From Trematomus loennbergii (Eukaryota; Chordata; Actinopteri; Perciformes; Nototheniidae), in the NCBI GenBank assembly GCA_012861695.1, contig JAAOOA010000002.1, positions 19,134,303-19,198,302 of the forward strand: a DNA stretch of 64,000 nucleotides, read 5' to 3'. Each line of letters begins with the position of its first letter. The stretch's first letter is position 1. Position numbers and translations under genes: made by a program. Under the pieces are notes generated by a model. It was not told the DNA's origin and did not search any database. It saw only the letters and a program-made list of their open reading frames with translations. This document shows, in pieces, positions 26,013 to 37,886 of this stretch.

Positions 26013-26346
26013 CAGGGCCTTTCGTTTAATTTCTTCAAAATCTCCATAAAACCTGTCCATTAGCTCTGTGCCTTTTACCAGAACTGTTCCACCAGGATAT
26101 ACAGTTATGGTACCGCCGTTCTTGATAGGTGACTTGAGTCTGATTGACTGGCTTGGGTAACTTCCTCGAAATGTGGGTACTGTAACTTCATTGCAGCCAG
26201 CCATCCACTTGCATGTGTCCTATAGAAAACAAGGTCCCCTATTTGACCATTTTCTTTGTATCTTTAAAGAGAGTGTCTTTATTATCTAGCAGCATATTGC
26301 GTCTGCGCTTTGGGCCGTCTGGTAAATCTTGAGCATTGGAAGCCAT
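25995..26346 (-). pseudogene. Antisense intronic gene, copy 2b (frameshifted, tail fused to repeats)
   Basis: The ATG at 26,346 follows the same acceptor (TTTTCATTTAG). The N-terminus MASNAQDLPDGPKRRRN is unlike that of 2a, then NKDTLF is shared. The first frame stops at 26,239-26,241. A second shift is needed before the conserved IRLKSPIKNGGTITVYP, VLVKGTELMDRF and DFEEIKRKAL block. After KRKALT the frame runs into ERER/KRKR and transposase-like RGGG repeats, giving an open frame to 25,566. It may be a pseudogene, or intact with assembly errors. Confidence 0.65.
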
Positions 26347-26448
26347 CTAAATGAAAACAAAGTGAAGAACCATTATTATTGGCAAACTACCATACTACTG
26401 ATAAATGGTACATCCTATACAGCACTCAGACTTGCTGTGTTATTGTAC

Positions 26449-26599
26449 CTTGTATTTCTCTTGGTGTTGTGATGCTCTGGACTTCTCAGCAGGATGGAGA
26501 TACTCAGGTTCTACAGCTGCTTCCTGAAGCCACAACACAAACCTCAGAACAGGAGTTTTGTCACAACCTATCCATAATATATCAAGTCTACCTCCCCTG
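26449..26599 (-). other. Candidate middle exon of antisense gene 2b
   Basis: Nearly identical to 20,394-20,544, with the same acceptor and donor words. Confidence 0.4.
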
Positions 26600-27030
26600 C
26601 TGTAATTTGTAATTATTGGGGATACAACTTCTAGCCTCTTGCCCCAAATGTATGGAACACGCAGCTAAATTGTAAAGCCGTCTGTATATAAAAGGTGCTT
26701 TGAAAAAGTATTTTCATTCAAGTTGTTTCAGTTCATGCTGTGGTTGCTAAAACAAGCTTTTAAAAAATACTATCCTTTTATGTCTCTTAGCTATTACATC
26801 ACTGGCAAGGCTTCTAATGTATATTTTAATGCAAGATAATTAGTTTTAAATATAAGTGTAACAAATCAAATAGCAATGATGTCAACAGTAATTTAGTAGT
26901 AATTTAGTAGATATATTCTTACTGGATCGGTGCTGGTTCAGGCGGTGTCGTGATGTTGCTCTGTTATTTCGGCGTAAGCTGGTGTCAGCTGATGTGATCT
27001 CTCTCCAAGAGTAACGACGTCTGGGGCAAC

Positions 27031-27089
27031 CTTTTTTATACTCTCTCTTGATCACAAGCAGCCAATCATACAGTGGCTTTTTCACTTTC
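27031..27089 (-). promoter_or_regulatory. Antisense promoter 2b: ISRE-like, CCAAT, TATA
   Basis: GAAAGTGAAA (27,089-27,080), an inverted CCAAT box near 27,062 and TATAAAAAAG (27,040-27,031) lie in the same order and spacing as in 2a. The leader-exon donor is at 26,922-26,921. Confidence 0.62.
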
Positions 27090-27165
27090 ACTTTTGTAAC
27101 TTGATGAACTGAACCATCAGGGTGTGTCAACCCTGGTAATCTTTAATCGATTCAGTCTGTTATCG

Positions 27166-27255
27166 TGTCTAAGCAGGAACGTTTGGAGAGGAAGTTTGGC
27201 AAGCAGGGGGGCCCATCCTGTCGTACCTACTGCTGACTTCCAGGCCAGAGCTGCT
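27166..27255 (+). pseudogene. glud1: Copy 2 glud1 exon 11, first duplicate
   Basis: Homologous to exon 11, but the start reads TGTCTAAGCAGGAACG, there is no CTTCTAG acceptor, and bases are missing in the GGGGGG and CATCCCTG stretches. It cannot be read in frame. The GTGAGT donor is kept. Confidence 0.82.
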
Positions 27256-28429
27256 GTGAGTATCGTCTGCTAACACACACTTTAAAAATATATCTATAAC
27301 AAACAAATGTGTTTTTTTTCTAATATGTTGAAAACAATGCAGCTTTATAATACTTCATTAAAAATTGTATTTAAAATATTGAGTCTTTAACAAATATTGT
27401 GCCTTCTGCGATATCAAGTATTGTGACAAAGTGTCTTGAACTTTTAGATGGTGACTGACTGATACATATTTGACCTTAACTGTATGACCAGTAGACTCCA
27501 ATCGGCTTGAGTTATTCCTCTTATTGTCAAGGCCGGATTAGTACCTCCAGGGGCCCCTGGGCACTGAGAGCTCCGGGCCCCTCAACCCACGTACCAACAC
27601 GTAACAACACGCCTACCCAACATGACCAATATTTTACATTTTCATTCAATCTGGCATGTCAATCGCACACTTGTCAAAAGCAGGGACGCAGCTACATAGT
27701 TCAACCAAAGTAGGTCTAGCCTTTTGCCCTTTCAGTCACAAAACTCACAAGACAAGGATACAATGGATATGATCTCAAGACAGTGTATGGCTCAAGAAGA
27801 CCTAGGTAATATCACTCAAAACAGCAGCACCCCCAACACCTCATATATCTTGCAAAATGAAGCACTGCACCCAAAACTACATAAACACTTACCAAAACCA
27901 AACGTTTGCACCAAATGGCACACACTTCATTTATAGTACAAGACACTTTGTCCAACCGACTACACACCATCGTTCTCAATCTAAAGCACACTCATCTTTT
28001 ATGGCATTCTGTATGTAGAGAATTCTGCATATAAAGATTGTTCAAGTTTACAGAAATATGTGCAGAAACACAAATATACTGTTGTTATACTTTTATCTTT
28101 CTCCAAAACAAATTGGTGCTTCATTCATGCACAACACATAGTTACAGTTGTGTAAACACAAATGATGCCTCTGTCAAATACAGTAAGTGGAAAGGAACAC
28201 TTTGATGACAAAGAAATACAAAAAATATTTGTACAAAAAACAGAGGAAAGAAAATACTCAGCTTTTTACCACCTAGCTGGGTCTGACCTCAGCGCCTCCA
28301 CCTGCAGAAGAAGCATGCAGCTATAGGCCTGACGGTCATACAGCTCCAACCGATATTCTGCAAATAACTCTTCAACTGACTTCAGTTCATCCTCCCTCTC
28401 ACTCCTATCCTCCCTCTACCTCTTGCTGA

Positions 28430-29730
28430 TATCAATATATATTTTAAAATTATTTTTATTCTACTAAATTCATACAAAAAAAGAAGTATAATTCATACAC
28501 ACAAAGATGAACACAATTAGTAGAAGCGGGAGGGCTGAAGCATAGCTTATGGGGAAGTAGCCCTCCCGTGAATCATCCTAATATAACATTGGCATTATTG
28601 CGTCAAAAATGTATAGAAATTAAGGAGTAAAAGAAATAAAGAAAAATAAAGAAAAAAAAAAAAGTTAGGACAAGAAAAAAATAAACGCATATATATATTT
28701 ATATGTAATATATATATATAAGAAAAACTAGATATAGGGTCATTACCATTTTGAAAATGAAAATACTATATTTAAATATATACATATGTACACATGTACT
28801 TGGCAAATGAATAATGCTAATAATATAATAATAATATATGCATATAACATTATGAACACTTCTTTTCAAGTGACTTTTTTACATTCATATGTTCACACAT
28901 ACACAAAATATACACCATATGTTCAAGTGTATAAGTACACAAATGCACTCACATACACCAATACAAATATTGCAAGGCAATTTCAGGGCTGAAATAATAA
29001 TTCAACCCCATAACGATGAAAAGAAATAGAAGGAATGTAGACCTATTAAATAAATAAACAAACTGAGAAGGTATTATTTCAACAACAAAAAAAGGATTCT
29101 AAATATTTGTTAGCTGGAGTAATCTGCAAATATAATTTTAGCTTTGAATTGTTGATGACAAGTGATACTTGAAAGGTCTGGGTGAAGTCCATTCCACGTT
29201 CTAACTCCGTTTATGGATAAGCTGTGTGATTTGATGGTTGTTCTACAGGCTTGCTACACAACCAGTTAGGATGCCTAGTTGGGTTATTTCCTGACTGTGG
29301 TTTGGAACTGCTTTTTAATGTTATTAGACATTTTGTTATGGAAAATGTTGGCATAATCAGTACTGCTTTAAGCTTTACTATGTTAACACATTTAATAGAT
29401 TTAGTTTTTTAAATATAGGAGTTGTGTGTTCATATTTACCAACACCACAGACTATTCGTAATACTTTTTTTGGGATGTTATTATTTTTGTAGATTTGTTG
29501 AGTACGTGTTTCCCCATATTTCGGAGCAGTAGTAAAGGTAAGGGAGAAATAGACTGTTATAAAGAGTTCTGAGTATTTTGTCCTCGAGAATGTTCTTAGT
29601 ATGATAAAAATACCTATTGTTTTGACAGTTTAGTTTGTACATAATTGATATGGTGCTTCCAGTTGATTTTTTCGTCAAGCAGTCCTAAAAATGTACATGC
29701 ACCAACTTTTTCTATCTCAGTATTGCAAAT
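28430..29730 (-). mobile_element. LINE 3' fragment, minus strand (copy 2b)
   Basis: Matches 22,170-23,480 with small indels, and contains LYNSLFLPYLYYCSEIWGNT on the minus strand. It is cut at 29,730 by the sequence that precedes the plus-strand LINE. Confidence 0.65.
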
Positions 29731-29789
29731 GTATTGGTTCATGTGTGTAGCATTTTTAATGGCAATGTTTTGAAAAATGGCAAACAAGT

Positions 29790-29791
<2 letters not shown>

Positions 29792-29836
<45 letters not shown>
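29792..29836. repeat. (GA)n microsatellite at 5' side of LINE
   Basis: About 22 GA dinucleotides directly upstream of the 5'-truncated LINE at 29,850. Confidence 0.9.
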
Positions 29837-29838
<2 letters not shown>

Positions 29839-29849
29839 GATTCAATTTG

Positions 29850-31427
29850 ATCCTGATTGTAGGTTACTTTCCTGACAGCTGGAATCGTGGTCTCATAACA
29901 CCCATTTTAAAAACGGCGATAAATCTGACCCTAATAATTACAGAGGCATTTGTGTGAACAGTAACCTGGGGAAGGTCTTTTGTAGTATTATAAATTCCCG
30001 GCTTATAGACTTCCTTACGAAACACAATGTCCTGAGCAAAAGCCAAATTGGATTCTTACCAAATCACCGCACATCAGACCACATTTACACCCTACACACC
30101 CTAATTGACAAATATGTTAATCAAAATAAAAGCAAAATATTTGCCTGTTTCATTGATTTCCAAAAAGCATTTGACTCGATTTGGCATGTTGGTCTATTCA
30201 ACAAACTACTTCAAAGCGGTATAGGGGGTAAAACATATGACCTAATAAAATCTATGTACACAAACAACATGTGCAGCATCAAGATCGGACACAAAAGAAC
30301 AACCTTCATTTCTCAAGAACGGGGAGTAAGACAAGGATGCTGTTTATCACCGGCCCTGTTCAACATCTACATTAACGAACTGGCCACTATCTTAGAACAG
30401 TCCACAGCACCTGGGCTCACACTTCACAACAGAGATCAATTCCTGCTGTATGCAGATGATTTCATCCTGTTAAGCCCGACAAAAGAAGGACTTCAACAGA
30501 GTTTAAATATACTCGAAGGTTACTGTCAGACCTGGGCCATGGCAATTAACATAAAAAGACAAAAACAATGATATTTCAAAAAAGATCCAGATGTCAGGCA
30601 AACAATATTGACTTCACAATTGGGACACAGACAATAGAAAATTGCTCAGAATATAATTATTTAGGCCTGAAAATAAGTCCCACTGGAAGCTTTAATCAAG
30701 CTGTCAAGGAACTGAGAGAGAAAGCACGCAGGGCGTTTTATGCAATAAAAAGACAAATTCACATTCAAATTCCAATTTTAATTTGGCTTAAATGACTTCA
30801 ATCAGTAATACAACCCATCCTACTCTATGGAAGCGAAGTGTGGGGCCCACAAACAAACCAAACATTTGACAAATGGGAAAATCATCCAATAGAAAATGCT
30901 CACAATGAGTTTTGCAAACGCATCCTCCAGGTTCACAGGAGAACAACTAACAACGCCTGCAGAGCGGAATTAGGCACCTTCCCATTATTAATAAAAATCC
31001 AGAAACGATCAATTAAATATTGGCTACATCTAAAAGAAAGTGACCCCCACTCCTACCACCACAAAGCCCTGCAGCATCAAGAGATGAACAAGGGAAAGAG
31101 TCCCCTCTCTCAGCTCTAAGAGAGCTGCATTGTTGCAGGACAGTTTGTCTCTGCCTGCCACAGTCTGAGGGAACCGGAATGAGCAGATACACCAGGTCTC
31201 ACATCTTATGTATGTATGTATATCATATCTATTTTACATTAATGTATTGTGAATGAAATGAATCTGTATTCCTTGTAAAAAAAACAACAACAAAAAACAT
31301 GTTCTTAGCAGTTTGTTTATAACTGTTCATTTGTTAATTTGTATGTATTTTTGTATATATGTTACAACTACACAGAGCTTTGGCAATACTGTATGTAAAT
31401 ATGGTCATGCTAATAAAGCTATTGAAT

Positions 31428-31430
<3 letters not shown>
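29850..31430 (+). mobile_element. Non-LTR retrotransposon (reverse transcriptase to 3' end), flanked by (GA)n
   Basis: Frames at 29,954-30,571, 30,568-30,795 and 30,838-31,119 give one reverse transcriptase broken by a shift near 30,568 and a TGA near 30,793. Motifs: FIDFQKAFDSI, GVRQGCCLSPALFNIYIN, YADDFILLSP, then YLGLKISPTG and ILLYGSEVWGP. No endonuclease is present (5' truncation). The family is in the broad I/CR1 group and is not assigned further. Its 3' end runs straight into (GA)n. Confidence 0.8.

Positions 31431-31481
<51 letters not shown>
31430..31481. repeat. (GA)n microsatellite at 3' side of LINE
   Basis: About 25 GA units directly after ...GCTATTGAATTA. Confidence 0.9.
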
Positions 31482-31486
<5 letters not shown>

Positions 31487-31916
31487 ACTGTTCCTTGTGG
31501 TTGCTGGCCTAATTCGTCACTTTTAGCTTTTTGAAAAGCTATTTATTGTTGGGAAATGTTTTAAAGCAGCCGCCACTCTCTCTTCCTTTTCTGTCTTTCT
31601 TTTCGCTGCCCCGCTGGGCGTTTGGAGACCTACAGTACACAGACGGTTTAGAAAAATATTATTAATTTGACCCTGGAGAGAAGCCAAGTTATTTATTGTG
31701 GCGGAGAGTGAGTTTCATTTAAAACAACGTATGATGAGTTGTGCCAAAAAAATATATATATACATTTTTTTTTTTTTCTCTTGTCACTGAGGGCCCTCTC
31801 TTGCTCAAGGGCCCCTGGGCATGTGCGCACTGCCCAGTGTGCCCATATGGTTAATCCGGCCTTGACCATCAGGGTGTGTGAACCATGTTATTTTTTATCG
31901 ATTCAGTCTGTTATCT

Positions 31917-32008
31917 TGTCTGTGCAATAAAGTTTGGAGAGGAAGTTTGGCAAGCAGGGTGGGCCCATCCCTGTCGTACCTACTGCTGACTTCCAGGCCA
32001 GAGTTGCT
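31917..32008 (+). pseudogene. glud1: Copy 2 glud1 exon 11, second duplicate (nonsense)
   Basis: CAGGAAAGT has become CAATAAAGT, giving a TAA stop in the exon 11 frame, and the CTTCTAG acceptor is lost. The rest, including the GTGAGT donor, matches exon 11. Confidence 0.85.
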
Positions 32009-32824
32009 GTGAGTATCATCTGCTAACACACACTTTAAAAATATATCTATAACAAACAAATGTGTTTTTTTTTCTAATGTGTTGAAAACAATGAAGCTTT
32101 ATAATACTTCATTAAAAATTGTATTTAAAATATTGAGTCTTTAACAAATAGTGTGCCTTCTGCGATATCAAGTATTGTGACAAAGTGTCTTGAACTTTTA
32201 GACGGTGACTGACGGATACATATTTGACCTTAACTGTATGACCAGTAGACTCCAATCGGCTTGAGTTATTCCTCTTATTGTCATGATACAACCAGGAATG
32301 CACAATCTAATATTTGACTTGACTGCTATCGGCCTGTCGGCTGATAAAATGTGATTTGTCAACATTTATCTGTAACCAATTGCTAGAGACGACTCTGCCA
32401 TGACTTCAGAGAGCAACTGGTGCTGATCATGTGTATGGTTTACAAATAAAAATGAAAGTAAATTGAGCGCTGGGCATTGGTACAAACCCCTTCACCATGT
32501 CTACAGTACAGATTGTTGTTTAGTTGCTGTGAAATTAATACACATGTTGCGTCAAGCCTTTCCCTGTACTGTACTATCTCCTATTACCTACACAGATTCT
32601 TAATGCCCATCACAAGTTACCAGAGCCAAGTTGGGACCAAACAAATAAATAAAAAATGTGTATTGAATTGACATGTAAAAACAAAAAGCATCTAGCAATC
32701 ATGTAACCAAGGCTATTTCTTAATGAAAATAAACTGTTCTCTTAATTGACTAAGTGATTGCATACAGTTTGTTTATTGAGTGTCCTCCTAGAGATTGACG
32801 CTAACATTCATCTTTCCCTTGCAG

Positions 32825-32887
32825 GGTGCCTCTGAGAAGGATATTGTTCACTCTGGGTTGGCCTACACCATGGAGAGATCTGCCCGG
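32825..32887 (+). pseudogene. glud1: Copy 2 glud1 exon 12 (sequence intact)
   Basis: All 63 nt and both splice sites match the functional exon 12. By itself it could be spliced. Confidence 0.85.
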
Positions 32888-34089
32888 GTAAGTGATCGTA
32901 CAGGAAGTACAGCCTCTTTATAGTGCAGAGCCACTATGTTATCTAGTATAATAAACAGATATGAAACACGCCACTTGCATTAGTGCAGTGGGTCATGTCC
33001 TTCATCTCACTGTAAACCAAATACATTTCCATCAACTACAACAAATACTGGGGAAATGTTTCACATACTTTCAAGAACATGACCTGCATGTTTCCTTTCA
33101 CTTTTCTTTACCATGCAAATGAAATATACAAGGTGAACTTTGCCCTAAAACTTACACGTTTCACATACAAAAAGAACCAGGCTTTCCACTAAGCCTTTGA
33201 CTAATTTCAAGACTTTCATGACTTTGCAAGAATAGCTCGGATACAGGAGTAAAGGATGCAAATAAACATCACGCAACCAACGAATAGACACAACAGCTCA
33301 AGTTTAAGTTGTTTATTGTAATAATAATTACAGAGAAACAGTCGTCCGGTTAGCAAGAAGATATCATGCAACCAAAAATCGACACAACGACTCAAGTTTC
33401 AATTTGTCATGCACACAAAAATTCCAGAAAGGCAGTAGTCAGTGTATAAAATATTAAATAAATACCTGTATCATTAATAAATGGTTTGATTTTGCGTCAG
33501 GAGGCTGTTAGATCCTTTGAGTCAGCGCCAACAGACCTGTAGTAAACACTGTTGCTACTGCTGGCCACAGTAGCTAGGCAACTGTCAACGTTGACAAAAC
33601 CTTAAATTAACTTTTTAATTGGTTAATCAATCCTTTTCTACATCTGTTTCCAGATCATGTTGAATGATTAAGTACTTTGCTAGGAATTATTCTTATATAA
33701 AGCTGGGCTAATAGACATTTAATAAACACAAAAATGGCGTTTCGAATCCTGACTTTGATTATTTATAAATGTACGAGTATTTCATGTGGTCAAAGTTGTA
33801 CTGCTAGATACATGACCAGAGTTTTTTCGACCAGATTTAAAGACTTTAGACCAATGAGAACAATGTACAAAAACTCCAAGTTTTTCCATAAATCAAGGTT
33901 TCACCTTAGTTTTGAAATTATTAAAAAGAATATAAAATGTGCAAGGTGACTTCCTAGTTCTGACGGTGTTTAATTAAAGGAACGGTTTTCCGTGCTGGTA
34001 ATTACCGTCAGCAAGAAGAAGGTGACCAGTCCCCCTGAGGTTGTTGCTGATAGCCATCATAAAACACATGTCCTCCTCTGCCTTTCTAG

Positions 34090-34209
34090 CAAATCATGCG
34101 TACAGCAAGCAAGCACAACCTGGGTCTGGACATCAGGACGGCCGCCTACGTCAACGCCATCGAGAAGGTCTTCAAAGTCTACAACGAGGCAGGGCTTACC
34201 TTCACATAA
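34090..34209 (+). pseudogene. glud1: Copy 2 glud1 exon 13 (sequence intact)
   Basis: All 120 nt, the acceptor and the TAA match functional exon 13. With exon 12 and the 3' UTR it forms a complete alternative gene end. Confidence 0.85.
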
Positions 34210-35108
34210 ATGGCCAATTCCGACCCTCAATTCCTCTCCCTGCCCTTACCCTCCTGCTATTGATCGCCCTCTCCTGCCTTCTTCCACCCTCTAAACAGCC
34301 TTCAGAACATATCACTGTTTACCGCTGCTTTTTGGCTCTTCTACACACACGGGACACACACACCACGACACGGGCTAGCCTGCTATATACCTTGTGATCT
34401 TTGTGCTGCCATTATACTGTATCTGCATCTCTGTTTAAACATTGCCCTGTTCTGTTTTTTTTTCTGAGTTTATATTAAGAAAAATCAGAGAGAGAGAGAA
34501 AGTGAAATGCTGATCCTCCTTCTGCCCTCATATATAAACGTTCATGATATTGTTGTATGGCAGCCATGTTCAGAGCGCCCATTTTGTGATCGCTGAGTGT
34601 AGGTGTGACCCTCAGATGACAGCACTACAGATGCTTTATTTCAGAGAGTTCGGCCCCTTAAAGTTAATTTCAATTATAAGGGATAAACATTTAACTTAAT
34701 ATGAATAAATAAAAATAATAAGTGTATTACTCTAGGTTTGTTGTCTCACTCTTCAGGTGTAAAGATTAGTAGTCAAGTTACCAAGATTAAGATTCCCAAC
34801 AAGATTTTTTGTTATTTCATAGTTGGTGTTTTTACTGTTCGAGATTTGACCGATGCTCATCTCCCCTTTTTTCCTGTTCTCCCGTCGCTTTGTCTCATAT
34901 TAAAAGCCGCTTCTTCCCGACTCCTCCGCTAGCCTGGACAGGGGAGCAGGGAGGGCGAGGGGTTGCTGTGAGCGCCCATCCCCTGGTTGAATTCTCCTCA
35001 GTTGTAGCTGTCCAGGTCCTTGACAATGAAATTATTTTGGAGGAAATGACTTTATATTTTTGTTTTATTCATTTTTTTGGAAACCAATAAAATGTTCAGA
35101 CAAAGACA
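34210..35108 (+). other. Copy 2 3' UTR with AATAAA at 35,086-35,091
   Basis: Closely matches the glud1 3' UTR, including the polyadenylation signal. No other gene is seen. Confidence 0.8.
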
Positions 35109-35474
35109 TTGTGTTGCATCAATTTATTTCCCATACTATACTGCCATAAGCCGGGTGGATTGGAGAAGGCATTACAGGGGTGTGTGACTGAAAAGATCCT
35201 GCAAAAAGAAAAAACAACATAGTAACACCATCATTGATGTAGTCATGTGATCGGTGCAGTCATGTTTCGCAGAGAGGACTTACTGCGTGAGTTTACCACA
35301 GTGTGAGCAGTCTGCTAGTAATGGCTGAGTAATGCTAACCTAGTATGCAGAACATACTGATTGAGTCTCTATTCTGCAGTATGTTTAGACTTAGATTTTA
35401 AACACAGCCTTAGATCATTGTGGGTGAGGGTTTAAAACAGTGATTTGACTGCGTTATGGCAATTGTGTGTTTAC

Positions 35475-37493
35475 TTTTTTTTTAGAAACTCTATTTTAAA
35501 TTATTAGGGCAGTACATATATACAAGTTACATCAATAATACACACATCACACTAAGTATAAATATATAAATAACATAAGGAGAGCACGTTTTACTTATGA
35601 GGCTCAGTTAGGTCACAGACTCAAGATGCCCCATGGCAGAGTCTGGATTTGTCCAGGATCTTTTTTCTCCTTAGTTCAGTAAGTATCTGTTTCACTATGG
35701 TGTTACTGCCGATTACTGTCTGGTTCAGTATCATTTTACACCTTGTTTTCCACATTTCATACATGCGATACAAATTATCATCTGAAAAAGTTCCCTCTGC
35801 TTTATGCCCATCCCCTCATCTAGAATACAAAACATAATGAGGCATATCTTACATTGAATACTAACCGCCCTCAGTTTAAAAACAGCTGTACTACACCTAT
35901 CTATATCTTCCGTTACTGTATTAAAATCTCCACCTAATATAATTTTATAACCCACTGTTAAATTTCTCTAAGTTTTCTAAATATTTGTAACTTATTTGTT
36001 GCGTCAGGGCCAGTATAAATATTAATAAGTCGATATTTTCATTTTTTATAAAAACAATCCACCATAAGCAGCCTTCCTGGAATTATGTCCCTTCTTCTAA
36101 TAATAGTAATGTCCCTTTTCTTGAAGAAAATGCCAACTCCATCAGCTCTGCTATCTCCTATGGAGATAATACATTCTCCTTTGTGCCACATTTTACATAC
36201 ATCGTCAACATCCCGGTGGTATTCAGTCTAAGTTCCTGCGTAAAGAGGAAATCATAGTTAGTGTCCAATAAATATTTCATTTTCCTCTCTCGAAAGTTCT
36301 TAGACTGTATACCACGTACATTCCAAGTAGCGACGTTTATGAAGCTCATGTTGGTTTTATATTGTCTCTAAATTAGCCCGTTTTTCTATTTCGTTCAAGT
36401 TTCTGCTTGCAGGTCTCTTTTTTTTAGAGACCTCAAACGGGGCTTCCCTCTGAGCCTCACTCGGGGGGTCTGGATAATCCGGAGTCGGTGAAAAAGACCC
36501 CGAGTGACTCTCAGGGGGCGAGTAGAGGGGCATGTTGACTCGCTGACCAGCTGTAAGGCTGTCAGGGCTAGAGTCAGATCCTGGGCTTTTCGCTCACACT
36601 CTCATAGTATTTATCATCTTCAATCTCACTGTCAGAGCTGTACTCACTCTCTATCACTGTCAATGGTTAGTTTGCCTTCACCTGACATGGGTGGAGAGTC
36701 GTCTTCAGGAGATGAAGGCTGTTGATCATCAGGAGAGGACATCCTTGCTGGGACACGATCAGGCTGCTGCTGGCTGAAGGACGACCAGGATCAGGCTGCT
36801 GCTGGGCTGAAGGGGGCTTGGGCTGAAGGACGAGGACCAGGACCAGGCTGCTGCTGGGCTGAAGGACCGGGACCGGGACCGGGCTGCTGGGCTGAAGTAC
36901 GAGGACCAGGACCAGGCTGCTGCTGGCTGAAGGACCAGGACCGGGACCGGGCTGCTGGGCTGAAGGACGAGGACCAGGTGCTGCTGGGTTGAAGGTCTAG
37001 GACGGACCGGGCGCTGGCTGCTGGGCTGAAGGACCAGGACCGGGACCGGGCTGCTGGGCTGAAGGACGAGGACCAGGCTGCTGCTGGGCTGCAGGTCGAG
37101 GGCCGGGACCGGGTTGCTGGGCTGAAGGACCGGGACCGGGCTGCTGCTGGCTGCAGGTCGAGGACCGGGTCCGGGCTGCTGGGCTGAAGGACCAGGACCG
37201 GGCTGCTGCTGGGCTGCAGGGCGGGGCTGATGCTGGGTGACTGAAGGAGGACCAGGCTGCTGCTGGGTAACTGAAGGAGGGCCAGGCTGCTTTTGGGCTG
37301 CAGGACGAGGCTGCTGCTGGGTTTTTGCCTTGTTTACATAAGAAGATGGGCAGTTGAAGAAGTTGTGTCCAATCTTTCCACACAGGTTGCAGAGACTGTC
37401 TGAATTGCAATCTTTAGCCTTGTGGCCCAGTTCATTGCATCTCCAACATTTCACTGTGGTGCATTTTCTGACCTGATGGTCAGCTGAGTTGCC
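35475..37493 (-). mobile_element. Internally deleted Tx1/L1-like LINE (copy 3)
   Basis: The same insertion site, deletion and orientation as 16,035-17,979. The zinc-knuckle ORF1 is at 36,759-37,454. The endonuclease is broken by single-base changes into frames 36,158-36,349 and 35,731-35,955. It was duplicated along with the unit rather than inserted independently. Confidence 0.8.
36759..37454 (-). pseudogene. LINE ORF1-like zinc-knuckle protein (copy 3)
   Basis: The same two knuckles (CWRCNELGHKAKDC and CNLCGKIGHNFFNC) followed by a Pro/Gly/Gln repeat tract with several frame changes relative to copy 2. Confidence 0.6.
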
Positions 37494-37886
37494 AAGAGCT
37501 TGGCATTAGCAATGATGTATCATGTATTTTAAACATTTTGAATGTAAACAGGAAACGGAACTATTTGCTCCACCCGGCATCCATCTGTCCCTTTGTGCTT
37601 ATTCTTGTATGTCTCAATTTCTCAACAATGTTTACAGAAAATATTTTAATTAAAAAATGGTACCTGTGTGAGGCCTTACTTTAGTTAGATGATGTCATAA
37701 CTGCAGTTGGCCACATGGTGCACCAGAGTGTTTTGTTGCATGTCACCGCACCATATCAGTTCATGGTTGGTTGAAAAGTGGTATAACAATTATAAATGTT
37801 ACTATTGGTGATATTCAATGAGTAAAAGTGATGATCATGGTGATGTTGGACCATGATGTTATTAACCTGCTGTAACTTTTTCACAG
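37494..37886 (+). other. Copy 3 intron 6 remainder
   Basis: Matches glud1 intron 6 up to the exon 7 acceptor. No gene is seen. Confidence 0.75.

Larger units (their letters stand above)
27529..31863. mobile_element. Composite element with AAGGCCGGATTA inverted ends (copy 2b)
   Basis: Bounded by AAGGCCGGATTA at 27,529-27,540 and its complement TAATCCGGCCTT at 31,852-31,863, with GTC/GAC extending the match. Both ends carry GGGGCCCCTGGGCA-type stretches, as in hAT-like elements. The inside holds Tc1-like non-coding sequence, a minus-strand LINE fragment and a plus-strand LINE. It sits in intron 11 on its left and in intron 10 on its right, so exon 11 is duplicated around it. Confidence 0.65.
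15831..35269 (+). repeat. Tandem unit, copy 2 (expanded to 19.4 kb)
   Basis: This is a head-to-tail copy of glud1 intron 6 to the 3' flank. Its order is: LINE insert, broken exon 7, exons 8 and 9, antisense gene 2a, Tc1-like element and minisatellites, antisense gene 2b, exon 11, composite element with an inserted LINE, exon 11 again, exons 12 and 13, then the 3' UTR. Exon 10 is missing. Introns 11 (32,009-32,824) and 12 (32,888-34,089) hold no gene. Confidence 0.85.

Noticed and set aside
24632..26029. A 465-codon plus-strand Ser/Pro/Leu-rich open frame
   Set aside because: It is the reverse side of the transposase and antisense-gene repeat arrays. Low complexity keeps many frames open, and there is no splice or start context.
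33734..33949. A small gene in copy 2 intron 12
   Set aside because: A 71-codon frame with no similarity, start context or splice support. The same stretch in copy 3 does not keep the frame.
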